A stretch of 64,000 nucleotides of DNA. It comes from Actinomadura meyerae. GTDB taxonomy: Bacteria > Actinomycetota > Actinomycetes > Streptosporangiales > Streptosporangiaceae. A program made the position numbers and the translations under genes. The notes beneath the pieces were generated by a model that ran no database searches, was not told the DNA's origin, and saw only the letters and a program-made list of their open reading frames with translations. Below, piece after piece: positions 46,136-54,081 of the stretch (position 1 is its first letter; each line of letters starts with the position of its first letter). The stretch spans positions 248,001 to 312,000 of the forward strand of contig NZ_FZOR01000001.1 in the NCBI RefSeq assembly GCF_900188445.1, read 5' to 3'.

Positions 46136-46945
46136 ATGAGCGTGATGAAGCGAATGTCGATGATCTTCAAGTCCAAGGCGAACAAAGCCCTGGACCGCAT
46201 GGAAGATCCTCGGGAGACCCTCGATTACTCCTACCAGCGTCAGCTGGAGATGCTGCAGAAGGTTCGTCGCGGGGTCGCCGACGTCGCCACCTCGCGCAAG
46301 CGTCTCGAACTGCAGATCAACCAGCTGGAGCAGCAGCAGAGCAAGCTGACCGACCAGGGCAAGAAGGCGCTGCAGGTGGGCCGCGAGGACCTCGCCCGCG
46401 AGGCGCTGACCCGGCGGGCGGGGCTGGAGAGCCAGCTGAACGACCTGCGCGGCCAGTACCAGCAGCTCCAGGGCGAGGAGGAGAAGCTCACGCTCGCCTC
46501 GCAGCGGCTGCAGGCCAAGGTCGACTCCTTCCGCACCCGCAAGGAGACCATCAAGGCGACCTACACGGCCGCCGAGGCGCAGACGAAGATCAACGAGGCG
46601 TTCTCCGGCATCTCCGAGGAGATGGGCGACGTCGGCCTGGCGATCCAGCGCGCCGAGGAGAAGACCGACACGATGAAGGCCCGCGCCGGCGCGATCGACG
46701 AGCTGCTGGCCTCCGGCGCCCTGGAGGACTTCTCCGGTCCCAAGGACGACATCCAGGCCGAGCTCGACCGGATGGGCTCCGGCCCCGGCGTCGACCTGGA
46801 GCTGGAGCAGCTCAAGGCCGAGCTGGGCCAGGCCCCCGCGCCCAAGCAGCTGAACCAGGGCACGCCGAACGCGCAGCCGCAACAGCAGCAGCAGGACACC
46901 CCCCAGCAGGCCCCGTGGCCGAACAACCCCGGGGGTGCCCAGTGA
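46136..46945 (+). CDS. pspA: PspA/IM30 (ESCRT-III-like) membrane-stress protein
   Basis: A 269-residue PspA/Vipp1 protein, almost entirely coiled coil from residue 20 to 215 (for example SRKRLELQINQLEQQQSKLT), with a Gln/Pro-rich tail (PQQQQQDTPQQAPWPNN). PspA proteins coat stressed inner membranes and limit proton leakage. A short amphipathic N-terminus (MSVMKRMSMIFKSKANKALD) would contact lipid. It heads the cluster pspA-pspAA-M48 peptidase-pspAB, known across actinobacteria. An ATG three codons in is an alternative start. Confidence 0.93.
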   Translation: MSVMKRMSMIFKSKANKALDRMEDPRETLDYSYQRQLEMLQKVRRGVADVATSRKRLELQINQLEQQQSKLTDQGKKALQVGREDLAREALTRRAGLESQLNDLRGQYQQLQGEEEKLTLASQRLQAKVDSFRTRKETIKATYTAAEAQTKINEAFSGISEEMGDVGLAIQRAEEKTDTMKARAGAIDELLASGALEDFSGPKDDIQAELDRMGSGPGVDLELEQLKAELGQAPAPKQLNQGTPNAQPQQQQQDTPQQAPWPNNPGGAQ

Positions 46946-47220
46946 TCGTCCGCCTCATGGGCGAGGGGCAGCTGGACGTGGCCGACGAGGACCTGCCCTC
47001 TCTCAACGAGCTCGACTCCGAGCTGGAGTCGGCGATCGAGTCGGGTGACGAGACGGCGTTCCGCGCCGCGCTGCACGCCCTGCTGGAGAACGTCCGCAAG
47101 GTGGGCAGGCCGCTGCCGGCCGACAGCCTGGAGCCGTCGGAGCTGATCCTGCCGCCGGCGGACGCGCACATCGACGAGGTGCGCTCCATGCTCGGGGACG
47201 AGGGGCTCATCCCCGACTGA
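46942..47220 (+). CDS. pspAA: PspA-associated protein PspAA
   Basis: A 92-residue acidic protein starting VIVRLMGEGQLDVADEDL, with a conserved helical ESAIESGDETAFRAALHALL and the ending ILPPADAHIDEVRSMLGDEG. PspAA proteins are found behind pspA in actinobacteria and are thought to work with it. The GTG overlaps the pspA stop as GTGA, which decides the start against an upstream in-frame ATG inside pspA. A weak CCCCCG/CGGGGG hairpin follows the stop. Confidence 0.88.
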   Translation: MIVRLMGEGQLDVADEDLPSLNELDSELESAIESGDETAFRAALHALLENVRKVGRPLPADSLEPSELILPPADAHIDEVRSMLGDEGLIPD

Positions 47221-47397
47221 TCCCCCGCACGGGGGGTAGGGGAGTCCCGTGACACGACGCCGCGGGGCCCCGGGCGTGCCGGCCGTTCCGGACGCGCAGC
47301 CCGTTATGGACATACGGGCGGTTCTGGACACTCAGGCACAAAACCCGGGTCTCGTGCGTTGGTACAAGTGAATAGAGCAAGACTTGGGGGTGGCCGC

Positions 47398-48315
47398 ATG
47401 GCCAGGACGCGCTACGCCTCCGACCGGGGGCTGACATCGCGGATGCTCATGACGATGTTCCTGCTGGGGCTGGTCTACGTCGTCTTCGTCGGGGCCTTCT
47501 TCGTCTTCGTGCCGCAGTGGGCGTTCGTCGCCCTCGGCGTCGCGGTGGCGTTCCTGTTCGCCCAGTACTTCTTCTCCGACCGGATGACGCTGTTCGCCAT
47601 GCACGGCCGCGTCGTCTCCCCGGAGGAGGCGCCGGAACTGCACGGCGTCATCGACCGGATCTGCGCGATGTCGGACGCCCCGAAGCCGAAGGTCGCGATC
47701 GCCGACACCGACGTTCCGAACGCGTTCGCCACCGGCCGCAACCAGAAGAAGGCGGTCGTCTGCGTCACCACCGGCCTGCTGCGCCGGCTCGAACCCGTCG
47801 AGCTGGAGGGCGTGCTCGCGCACGAGATGGCGCACGTCGCGCACCGCGACGTCGCGGTCATGACGATCGCCTCGTTCCTCGGCATCTGCGCCGGCCTGAT
47901 CACCCGGTTCGGCCTCCAGTGGGGCCTGTGGGGCGGGTTCTCCCGCCGCAGCAACGACCAGAACACCGGGCTGATCCTGCTCGCCGTCGTCGCGGCCAGC
48001 GCGCTCGCCTACGCGATCAGCTTCCTGCTGACCCGCGCCCTGTCGCGGTACCGCGAGCTGTCCGCCGACCGCGCCGCCGCGCTGCTGACCGGCCGCCCCT
48101 CCGCGCTCGCCAGCGCGCTGACGAAGGTCACCGGCGAGATCGCCCGGATCCCGACGAACGACCTGCGGTCCGCGCAGGCGTTCAACGCGTTCTTCTTCAC
48201 CCCGGCGTTCGGCCGCGGCGCCAGCGTCGCGGCGCTGTTCTCCACGCACCCGCCGCTGGACAAGCGGCTCGCCCAGCTCTCGGCGATCTCCGCCCAGCTC
48301 AACAGGGGAGTCTGA
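47398..48315 (+). CDS. htpX: M48 family membrane metallopeptidase, HtpX-like
   Basis: A 305-residue membrane peptidase. Two N-terminal helices (residues about 18-60) are followed by the zinc site HEMAHVAHRD, two more helices and the third ligand region RYRELSADRAA. The protein ends with the STHPPLDKRLAQL motif usual for this group. HtpX-type enzymes degrade damaged membrane proteins, which fits the PspA context. GGGGGTGG precedes the ATG. It is followed by pspAB after four bases. Confidence 0.9.
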   Translation: MARTRYASDRGLTSRMLMTMFLLGLVYVVFVGAFFVFVPQWAFVALGVAVAFLFAQYFFSDRMTLFAMHGRVVSPEEAPELHGVIDRICAMSDAPKPKVAIADTDVPNAFATGRNQKKAVVCVTTGLLRRLEPVELEGVLAHEMAHVAHRDVAVMTIASFLGICAGLITRFGLQWGLWGGFSRRSNDQNTGLILLAVVAASALAYAISFLLTRALSRYRELSADRAAALLTGRPSALASALTKVTGEIARIPTNDLRSAQAFNAFFFTPAFGRGASVAALFSTHPPLDKRLAQLSAISAQLNRGV

Positions 48316-48319
48316 TCCC

Positions 48320-48889
48320 GTGGGTTTCCTGGACACCCTCCTCGGCCGGTCCAAGCCGGTCAAGCCCGACCTCGACCAGATCTTCGGGCTGTCGTCGGCC
48401 GCGATCACGCTGGAGGCGGCGACGGGCTTCACCCCGACGGGGCGCGGCTCGGTGTGCTTCCGCGCCGCCGAGGGCGGCGCGTTCGCGCGGCTGCAGGCCG
48501 AGATCCAGGAGCTGCTCGACGCCGACCAGGGCCCCAAGGTGGAGATCAGCAACGACTCCTACGGGTACACCTGGCTGCTGGCCACCCACCCGCCGGAGGA
48601 GCTGCCCGACCTCGTCACCGACCTGCACGCGGTGAACTCCACGCTGGAGTCCGGCGGGTTCGGGCCGCACCTGCTGTGCTCGCTGGCGGGCTTCCGCGGC
48701 CCGGACGGGCGGCGGCTCGCCCTCGTCTACCTGTACAAGCGCGGCACGTTCTACCCGTTCGCGCCGCTGCCCGGGGACAAGCGCGACAACGCGCTCGAAC
48801 TCCAGGTGCGCGGCGCGATCGGCGCCGACCTCCCCTTCGAGGAGGACCTCGGCCGCTGGTTCCCCGTCTGGGGCGCCCCCGGCCTGTAG
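48320..48889 (+). CDS. pspAB: PspA-associated protein PspAB
   Basis: A 189-residue soluble protein, PspAB-like. It starts MGFLDTLLGRSKPVKPDLDQ and contains TGFTPTGRGSVCFRAAEGGAF, NDSYGYTWLLATHPPE, CSLAGFRGP and the closing FPVWGAPGL. Function is not known in detail; the family co-occurs with PspA and M48 peptidases. AGGGGAG lies ahead of the GTG. A second M48-pspAB pair follows, so this module is duplicated here. Confidence 0.85.
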   Translation: MGFLDTLLGRSKPVKPDLDQIFGLSSAAITLEAATGFTPTGRGSVCFRAAEGGAFARLQAEIQELLDADQGPKVEISNDSYGYTWLLATHPPEELPDLVTDLHAVNSTLESGGFGPHLLCSLAGFRGPDGRRLALVYLYKRGTFYPFAPLPGDKRDNALELQVRGAIGADLPFEEDLGRWFPVWGAPGL

Positions 48890-48957
48890 CCGCGCCGTCA
48901 CCCGTTTCTGCGTCCCACGACGCGGTACTCGTCCCGGCGCGCGTCTAATGTCAGGCC

Positions 48958-49875
48958 ATGACGCCCTCCCGCGCCGCGGACGAGCCGAGCCTGACGCGGC
49001 GAATGCTCGCCACGATGGGCCTCGTCGTGCTCGTCTACGCGGCCGCCGCGCTGCCCGCGTTCCTCGCCGGACCGGTCTGGGGCGCGGCCGCGGTGGCCGC
49101 CGCCGCGGCCGTCGCCGTCTGCTCGGCGCGCGCGGCGGACGGGCTGGTCCTGCGCGCGATGGGCGCCCGCCCGGTGAGCGCCGCCGAGGAGCCGGAGCTG
49201 CACGCCGTCCTCGACCGGCTGTGCATGTCGTCCGGGCTGCCGAGGCCGCGCCTCGCCGTCTCCGCGGTGGCCGCGCCCAACGCCTTCGCCGCCGGCTCGG
49301 GCCCCGGCTCGGCGCTCGTGTGCGTCACCGAGGGGCTGCGCGCCCGGCTCGGCCCGGCCGAGCTCGCCGCCGTCCTCGCGCACGAGACCGCGCACGTCGC
49401 GAACCGGGACGTCCTCGTCGGGGCGGTCGCCTCGTTCCCGAGCCTCGTCAGCGAGCTCTTCCTCGTCTGGTGGGCGGGCCTGTTCACCGGCCGCGGCAGG
49501 AGCCTCGCGGGACGCGTCGCCGCGCTGCCCTTCGGGGCCGTTTTGCTGCCCCTCGCCGCGGCGGCCGCCGTCCTGTACGCCGCGGGCACGCTGGTGCTGC
49601 TCGCGCTGTCGCGCCAGCGCGAGCTGTGCGCGGACGCCACCGGGGCGCTGCTGACCGGGCGGCCCGCCGACCTGGCGGCGGCACTCGACAAGATCGACGA
49701 CGAGCTGCGCGGCGCGTCCCGCGACGACCTGCGGGCGCTGCGGCCCGTCGCCGCGCGCAGCGTGGTCGCGGCGCGCGGGGGCGGCGCGGCCGGGCTGCTG
49801 TCCACCCATCCGCCGACGGCAAGGCGCAAGGAGCGGCTGGAGGGCCTCTCCTGGCGGCTCGCGAGAGGGGGGTGA
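48958..49875 (+). CDS. Second M48 membrane metallopeptidase, HtpX-like paralogue
   Basis: A 305-residue paralogue of the upstream M48 peptidase, with the zinc site HETAHVANRD (Thr for Met), third ligand region RQRELCADATGAL and the same STHPPTARRKERLEGL end. It is more Ala-rich and lacks the polar loop of the first copy. All catalytic residues are kept, so it is probably active. TAATGT lies six bases before the ATG and no ribosome site is seen, which suggests a leaderless message and expression separate from the main psp operon. Confidence 0.85.
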   Translation: MTPSRAADEPSLTRRMLATMGLVVLVYAAAALPAFLAGPVWGAAAVAAAAAVAVCSARAADGLVLRAMGARPVSAAEEPELHAVLDRLCMSSGLPRPRLAVSAVAAPNAFAAGSGPGSALVCVTEGLRARLGPAELAAVLAHETAHVANRDVLVGAVASFPSLVSELFLVWWAGLFTGRGRSLAGRVAALPFGAVLLPLAAAAAVLYAAGTLVLLALSRQRELCADATGALLTGRPADLAAALDKIDDELRGASRDDLRALRPVAARSVVAARGGGAAGLLSTHPPTARRKERLEGLSWRLARGG

Positions 49876-50525
49876 GCGTGGGCGTCCTGGACGGGCTGCT
49901 CGGCCGGCCCGCGCCCCCGTCCGGCGCACCCGGCGCCGGACGGCTACTGGCCCTGCCCGCCGCCGCGGCCGTGCTGGAGGCGCGGACGGGCTTCGTCCCG
50001 ACCGGGACGGGCGGCGTCTGCCACCGGCTGGTGGAGGGCGGGCCGTTCGGTGCGTTCGGGCGCGCGCAACGCGAGATCGAGCGGCTGCTGTCCGGCGACC
50101 CGGCCCGGCGGACGGGCGTCAGCACCGACCCGCACGGCTGGGGCTGGACGCACCTCACGCGCGCGCCGGACGACTTCGAGGCCCTGGTCGCCGACCTGCA
50201 CCTCATCGAGACGGTGTTCGCGGACGCCGGATACGGGCGCTACCTGCTCTGCTCGGTCACGGGCTTCCGCAGGGGAACCGAACGCCAGCTCCTCTACCTG
50301 GTGCACACGCCGGTCAGGGACGCGTTCTACCCGTGGGCGCCCCGTCTGCCGGAGGCCCCGTCCGACCCGGAGGAGGCGGACGGTCAGGAGGGCGCCGCCG
50401 GTGCCCCCGCCCGCGGCCGCAGCAACCTGGTCGAGACCCGCACCCGGGAGGCGCTCGCCGAGACCCTGCCGATCGAGCCCGACCGGCACCGCTGGTTCCC
50501 GGTGTGGGACGCCCCCGGCCTGTAA
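49872..50525 (+). CDS. Second PspAB-like protein
   Basis: A 217-residue paralogue of the PspAB at 48320. Shared segments are GVLDGLLGRP, TGFVPTGTGGVCHRLVEGGPF, GWGWTHLTRAPDDFEAL, LLCSVTGFRRG and the end FPVWDAPGL. It has an extra Ala/Gly/Glu-rich insert of about 25 residues near 160-185. The GTG overlaps the M48 stop as GTGA; a second GTG two codons later is also possible. The tight coupling to the M48 gene supports a shared function. Confidence 0.8.
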   Translation: MSVGVLDGLLGRPAPPSGAPGAGRLLALPAAAAVLEARTGFVPTGTGGVCHRLVEGGPFGAFGRAQREIERLLSGDPARRTGVSTDPHGWGWTHLTRAPDDFEALVADLHLIETVFADAGYGRYLLCSVTGFRRGTERQLLYLVHTPVRDAFYPWAPRLPEAPSDPEEADGQEGAAGAPARGRSNLVETRTREALAETLPIEPDRHRWFPVWDAPGL

Positions 50526-50553
50526 CCGGCCGGGCGCGTCCCCGCGGGTCCCG

Positions 50554-51708
50554 CTAGGGCAGGGCGAGCATCTGGTCGAGGGCCGCGCGGGCGTAGTGCG
50601 CGGTCTCCTCGTCCACCTCGATGACGTTCTGGACGTCCCCGGCCGCCAGCGACTCCAGCGACAGCACCAGGTGCGGCAGGTCGATGCGGTTCATCGTCGA
50701 GCAGTAGCAGACCGTCTTGTCGAGGAACATGACGTTCTTGTCCGGGTGGGCGTTCGCGAGCCGCCGGACGAGGTTCAGCTCGGTGCCGACCGCCCAGGAC
50801 GAGCCGGGCTCGGCGGCCTCGATCGTCCTGATGATGTACTCGGTGGAGCCGATCTGGTCGGCGGCCGTGACGACCTCGTGGCGGCACTCGGGGTGCACGA
50901 GGACGTTCACCCCGGGGACGCGCTCCCTGACCTCGTCCACCGACTCCTTGGTGAACCGGCCGTGCACCGAGCAGTGGCCGCGCCAGAGGATCATCTTGGC
51001 GTCCCGCAGCTGCTGCCGGGTGAGCCCTCCCTCGCGCCGGTGCGGGCTGTAGACGACGCAGTCGTCCAGCGAGAAGCCCATCTCCAGGACGGCGGTGTTG
51101 CGGCCGAGGTGCTGGTCGGGCAGGAACAGGACCTTCTTGCCCTTGCCGTAGGCCCAGTCGAGGGCGCGCTTGGCGTTGGACGAGGTGCACACCACGCCGC
51201 CGTGCCGGCCGACGAACGCCTTGATGTCGGCGGAGGAGTTCATGTACGTGACGGGCACGACGTCGTCGGCGACGCCGGCGTCCTCCAGGACGTCCCAGCA
51301 GTCCTCGACCTGGTCGAAGGTCGCCATGTCGGCCATCGAGCAGCCGGCGGCGAGGTCGGGCAGGATCACCCGCTGGTGGGCGGCGGTGAGGATGTCGGCT
51401 GACTCCGCCATGAAGTGCACGCCGCAGAACACGACGTAGGGCGCCTCCGGGCGGGCCGCCGCCTGCCGGGCCAGCTTGAACGAGTCGCCGGTGACGTCGG
51501 CGAACTGGATGACCTCGTCCCGCTGGTAGTGGTGGCCGAGGACGAACACCCGGTCGCCGAGGGACGCCTTGGCGGCGCGGGCGCGCTCGACCAGCGCGGG
51601 ATCGGACGCCGGCGGCAGCTCGCCGGGGCAGTCCACGCCGCGCTCGCTGGCGGGATCGGCACCGGTGCCGAGCAGCAGCAGCGGAAGGTCGCGTACCGGG
51701 GTGGTCAT
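50554..51708 (-). CDS. nadA: Quinolinate synthase
   Basis: A 384-residue 4Fe-4S enzyme that condenses iminoaspartate with dihydroxyacetone phosphate to quinolinate for NAD synthesis. Visible marks are LGHHYQRDEVIQFAD, VVFCGVHFMAESADIL (first cluster Cys), CSMADM, the HPECRHEVV region (second Cys) and DKTVCYCSTMNRID (third Cys). AGGGAGAA precedes the ATG at 51708. nadB and nadC are not within the window, so nadA stands alone here. A small palindrome upstream may be its operator. Confidence 0.93.
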   Translation of the reverse strand: MTTPVRDLPLLLLGTGADPASERGVDCPGELPPASDPALVERARAAKASLGDRVFVLGHHYQRDEVIQFADVTGDSFKLARQAAARPEAPYVVFCGVHFMAESADILTAAHQRVILPDLAAGCSMADMATFDQVEDCWDVLEDAGVADDVVPVTYMNSSADIKAFVGRHGGVVCTSSNAKRALDWAYGKGKKVLFLPDQHLGRNTAVLEMGFSLDDCVVYSPHRREGGLTRQQLRDAKMILWRGHCSVHGRFTKESVDEVRERVPGVNVLVHPECRHEVVTAADQIGSTEYIIRTIEAAEPGSSWAVGTELNLVRRLANAHPDKNVMFLDKTVCYCSTMNRIDLPHLVLSLESLAAGDVQNVIEVDEETAHYARAALDQMLALP

Positions 51709-51737
51709 CGGGATTCTCCCTTCGGCGACGGGGCTTA

Positions 51738-51752
51738 TCGTCGCTTTGACGA
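51738..51752. promoter_or_regulatory. Inverted repeat upstream of nadA
   Basis: TCGTC-GCTTT-GACGA, 30 bases before the nadA start. NAD genes are often under a dedicated repressor in actinobacteria; I cannot say which would bind here. Confidence 0.35.
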
Positions 51753-51942
51753 CTAATGATGGCACATCCCGCGGCCGGCGGCGGTGTGACGTAGAACGCA
51801 CCGGGCCGGGGAGTTAAACCCGGCCGATAAGCGGAATGGCCTTGTAGCGAGGTACGTTGTCCTACGGGAAGAGGCGCATGACGTCCTCGGACAAGCGACA
51901 GCCCGCCGCACCGCGGCGCAGCCAGACCCGGGAGCTGAACAC

Positions 51943-52305
51943 ATGACGGTTTCAGGCGAGACCACGCAGGAGACCACGCAGCAGGGCGTCGTCCTCACCG
52001 ACGCCGCCGCCGAGAAGGCCAAGGGCCTGCTCGAGCAGGAGGGCCGCGACGACCTTGCGCTGCGTGTCGCCGTGCAGCCGGGCGGCTGCTCCGGCCTCAT
52101 CTACCAGCTCTTCTTCGACGAGCGGGAGATGGACGGGGACCTCGTGCAGGACTTCGGCGGCCTCAACGTGCGCGTCGACCGCATGAGCGCGCCCTACCTC
52201 ACCGGCGCCACCATCGACTTCGTCGACTCGATCGAGAAGCAGGGCTTCACGATCGACAACCCGAACGCGTCGGGCTCCTGCGCCTGCGGCGACTCCTTCA
52301 ACTGA
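51943..52305 (+). CDS. A-type iron-sulfur carrier/insertion protein (HesB/IscA/ErpA family)
   Basis: A 120-residue HesB-domain protein with the three conserved cysteines in PGGCSGLIY and SGSCACGDSFN, which hold or deliver an Fe-S cluster. The N-terminal 15 residues are a Thr/Gln-rich extension (SGETTQETTQQG). It probably serves Fe-S proteins such as NadA and LipA encoded nearby, and relatives sit at the same place near cytochrome oxidase genes in M. tuberculosis (Rv2204c). It is divergent from nadA over a 234-base gap that holds a GGCCGGG/CCCGGCC hairpin. Confidence 0.9.
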   Translation: MTVSGETTQETTQQGVVLTDAAAEKAKGLLEQEGRDDLALRVAVQPGGCSGLIYQLFFDEREMDGDLVQDFGGLNVRVDRMSAPYLTGATIDFVDSIEKQGFTIDNPNASGSCACGDSFN

Positions 52306-52379
52306 GGCGCCGCGCCGGCCGGTACCCCGCGCGCACCGCGGGCCCGCCGGGCGGGCGCGCCGGACGAGCGGAACGTCCC

Positions 52380-52416
52380 GGAAGGGCGGTCCGGGCCATG
52401 CCCGGGCCGCCCTTCC
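52380..52416 (+). terminator. Terminator after the HesB gene
   Basis: A 17-bp stem with one G-T pair, starting GGAAGGGCGG and closing CCGCCCTTCC around a CAT loop, 74 bases after the HesB stop. Confidence 0.85.
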
Positions 52417-52552
52417 GCGTGTCCGGGACGGGCCGTTTCCGCTCCGCGGGCCCGGGCATGGGGACGATCTGTAGTCCCATGGGGAAGTAGTCTTTCGGGG
52501 TTCGAAACAGCCGGTGAATCAGCCGGACGACCACGACGAGGAGAGCGACGCC

Positions 52553-53539
52553 GTGCGCATCGCCGTGACTGGCTCCATTGCGACCGACCATCTGATGACC
52601 TTCCCCGGCAGGTTCACCGACCAGCTCCTGCCCGACCAGCTGGACCGGGTGTCGCTGTCGTTCCTGGTGGACGAGCTGGAGATCCGCCGGGGCGGCATCG
52701 CCGCCAACATCTGCTTCGGGATGGGCAGCCTCGGCAAGGAGTCGATCCTCGTCGGCTCCGTCGGCGACGACTTCGCCGACTACCGCTCCTGGCTGGAGCG
52801 CCACTCCGTCGACACCGCCTCGGTGCACGTCTCGGACGTCCACCACACCGCCCGGTTCCTGTGCACCACCGACCAGGACCAGAACCAGATCGCCACGTTC
52901 TACGCCGGCGCGATGAGCGAGGCCCGCTCCATCGAGATCAAGCCGGTCGCCGACCGCGTCGGCGGGCTCGACCTCGTCGTCGTCAGCCCGAACGACCCGG
53001 ACGCGATGCTGCGGCACACCGACGAGTGCCGCACCCGCGGCATCCCGTTCGCCGCCGACCCCTCGCAGCAGCTCGCCCGGATGGACGGCGCCGACGTGCG
53101 CCGCCTCATCGACGGCGCCGCCTACCTGTTCAGCAACGACTACGAGAAGGCGCTCGCCGAGGAGAAGACCGGCTGGAGCGGCGCGGAGATCCTGTCCCGC
53201 GTCGCCGTCCGCATCACCACCCTCGGCGCCAAGGGCGTCGTCATCGACCGCGAGGGCGAGGAGGGCGTGCACGTGCCCTGCGTCCCGGTCGAGAACGTCG
53301 CCGACCCGACCGGGGTCGGCGACGCGTTCCGCGCCGGCTTCCTGACGGCGACCGCCTGGAACCTGCCGCTGGAGCGCGCCGCGCAGGTCGGCTGCGCCAT
53401 CGCCGCGTACGCCCTGGAGGCCGCCGGCCCGCAGGAGTACACCCTCGCCCGCCAGGCGTTCCTCGACCGGTTCGGCGCGACCTACGGCGCCGACGCGGCC
53501 GCGGACGTCGCCGCGCACATCAGCTGCCCGAACCCGTAG
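52553..53539 (+). CDS. adoK: Adenosine kinase (PfkB family)
   Basis: A 328-residue PfkB/ribokinase-family kinase, very like M. tuberculosis adenosine kinase Rv2202c through VTGSIATDHLM, RRGGIAANICFGMG, PFAADPSQQLARM and YLFSNDYE. The catalytic motif is DPTGVGDAFRAGF. It would phosphorylate adenosine to AMP in purine salvage. The GTG at 52553, with GAGGAGAG upstream, matches the homologue's start; an earlier GTG at 52514 was rejected. Confidence 0.92.
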   Translation: MRIAVTGSIATDHLMTFPGRFTDQLLPDQLDRVSLSFLVDELEIRRGGIAANICFGMGSLGKESILVGSVGDDFADYRSWLERHSVDTASVHVSDVHHTARFLCTTDQDQNQIATFYAGAMSEARSIEIKPVADRVGGLDLVVVSPNDPDAMLRHTDECRTRGIPFAADPSQQLARMDGADVRRLIDGAAYLFSNDYEKALAEEKTGWSGAEILSRVAVRITTLGAKGVVIDREGEEGVHVPCVPVENVADPTGVGDAFRAGFLTATAWNLPLERAAQVGCAIAAYALEAAGPQEYTLARQAFLDRFGATYGADAAADVAAHISCPNP

Positions 53540-53564
53540 CGAGCGGCCCGCGCCCGCAGCGAGC

Positions 53565-53598
53565 CCGGAGGGCCGCGCCGCCCGGCGTGGCCCTCCGG
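53565..53598. terminator. Terminator after adoK
   Basis: A 10-bp stem CCGGAGGGCC with GGCCCTCCGG and further pairing inside, between adoK and the convergent TusA-like gene. Confidence 0.75.
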
Positions 53599-53600
53599 CG

Positions 53601-53690
53601 CGCCGGTACGTGCGGCGGCGCCGGTACGTGCGGCGGCGTCAGTACGTGCGGCGGTGCCGGTACGTGCGGCGGCGTCAGTACGTGCGGCGG
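53601..53690. repeat. Five tandem 18-bp repeats at the 3' end of the TusA-like gene
   Basis: Five head-to-tail copies of an 18-bp unit ending GTACGTGCGGCGG, varying only in the first five bases (CGCCG, CGTCA, TGCCG). The right-hand copy contains the last codons and stop of the TusA-like gene, and the others lie just beyond it. Confidence 0.95.
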
Positions 53691-53986
53691 ATGTGGAAGC
53701 CCCAGCCGCCCTGCTGGAGGGTCTCCTCGCGGACGAAGTCCTGCGACTTCATCCGGCACCAGGCGGGCACGTCGGTGCGGGCGGCGGCGTCGTCGGCGAG
53801 GACGGCCACGACCTGCCCGACCGGGACCTCGCGGATCCGCTCGGCGAGCATGATGATCGGGATGGGGCACTTGCGGCCGAGCGCGTCGATGACGAGCACG
53901 GGCGGCGGGCCGGCGGGGGCCGGCTCGGGCGGCGGCGCCGCCTGCGCGGGCGGCGTCCCGTTCCTGCCGCGGCCTCGGAACCTCAT
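53675..53986 (-). CDS. TusA-like sulfurtransferase
   Basis: A 103-residue protein with a Pro/Ala-rich leader of about 28 residues and a TusA domain. The catalytic Cys is in the family motif ALGRKCPIPIIMLAERI (CPxP). TusA proteins carry persulfide sulfur from a cysteine desulfurase to tRNA thiolation, molybdopterin or other pathways. The desulfurase gene lies directly upstream on the same strand, which fits. The stop codon falls inside the first of five 18-bp tandem repeats. GGGGAGGCGG lies upstream of the ATG. Confidence 0.85.
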   Translation of the reverse strand: MRFRGRGRNGTPPAQAAPPPEPAPAGPPPVLVIDALGRKCPIPIIMLAERIREVPVGQVVAVLADDAAARTDVPAWCRMKSQDFVREETLQQGGWGFHIRRTY

Positions 53987-54081
53987 GGGCGCGACCGCCT
54001 CCCCGTCTCGGCGGCGCCGGCCGTCCGGCGCCCGCTCATGGCCCGGCCGGCGGAGGCGCGGCCCGCGATGCGGCTCGTCAT
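53983..54081 (-). CDS. Possible 32-codon linker ORF between desulfurase and TusA-like genes
   Basis: A short frame (MTSRIAGRASAGRAMSGRRT...) whose ATG overlaps the desulfurase stop (ATGA) and whose stop overlaps the TusA-like ATG (ATGA). It fills the 91-base gap exactly. The product would be a very basic Ala/Gly/Arg peptide with no recognisable domain. It may serve only to carry ribosomes from one gene to the next. Whether it is translated is unknown. Confidence 0.35.
   Translation of the reverse strand: MTSRIAGRASAGRAMSGRRTAGAAETGRRSRP

Noticed and set aside
51709..51942. Small RNA in the nadA-HesB gap
   Set aside because: One GGCCGGG/CCCGGCC hairpin is present, but no promoter-terminator pair or known RNA motif could be recognised.
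53601..53690. 18-bp repeats considered as an iteron origin or attachment site
   Set aside because: No replication or integrase gene is nearby and the unit derives from the end of the adjacent gene.
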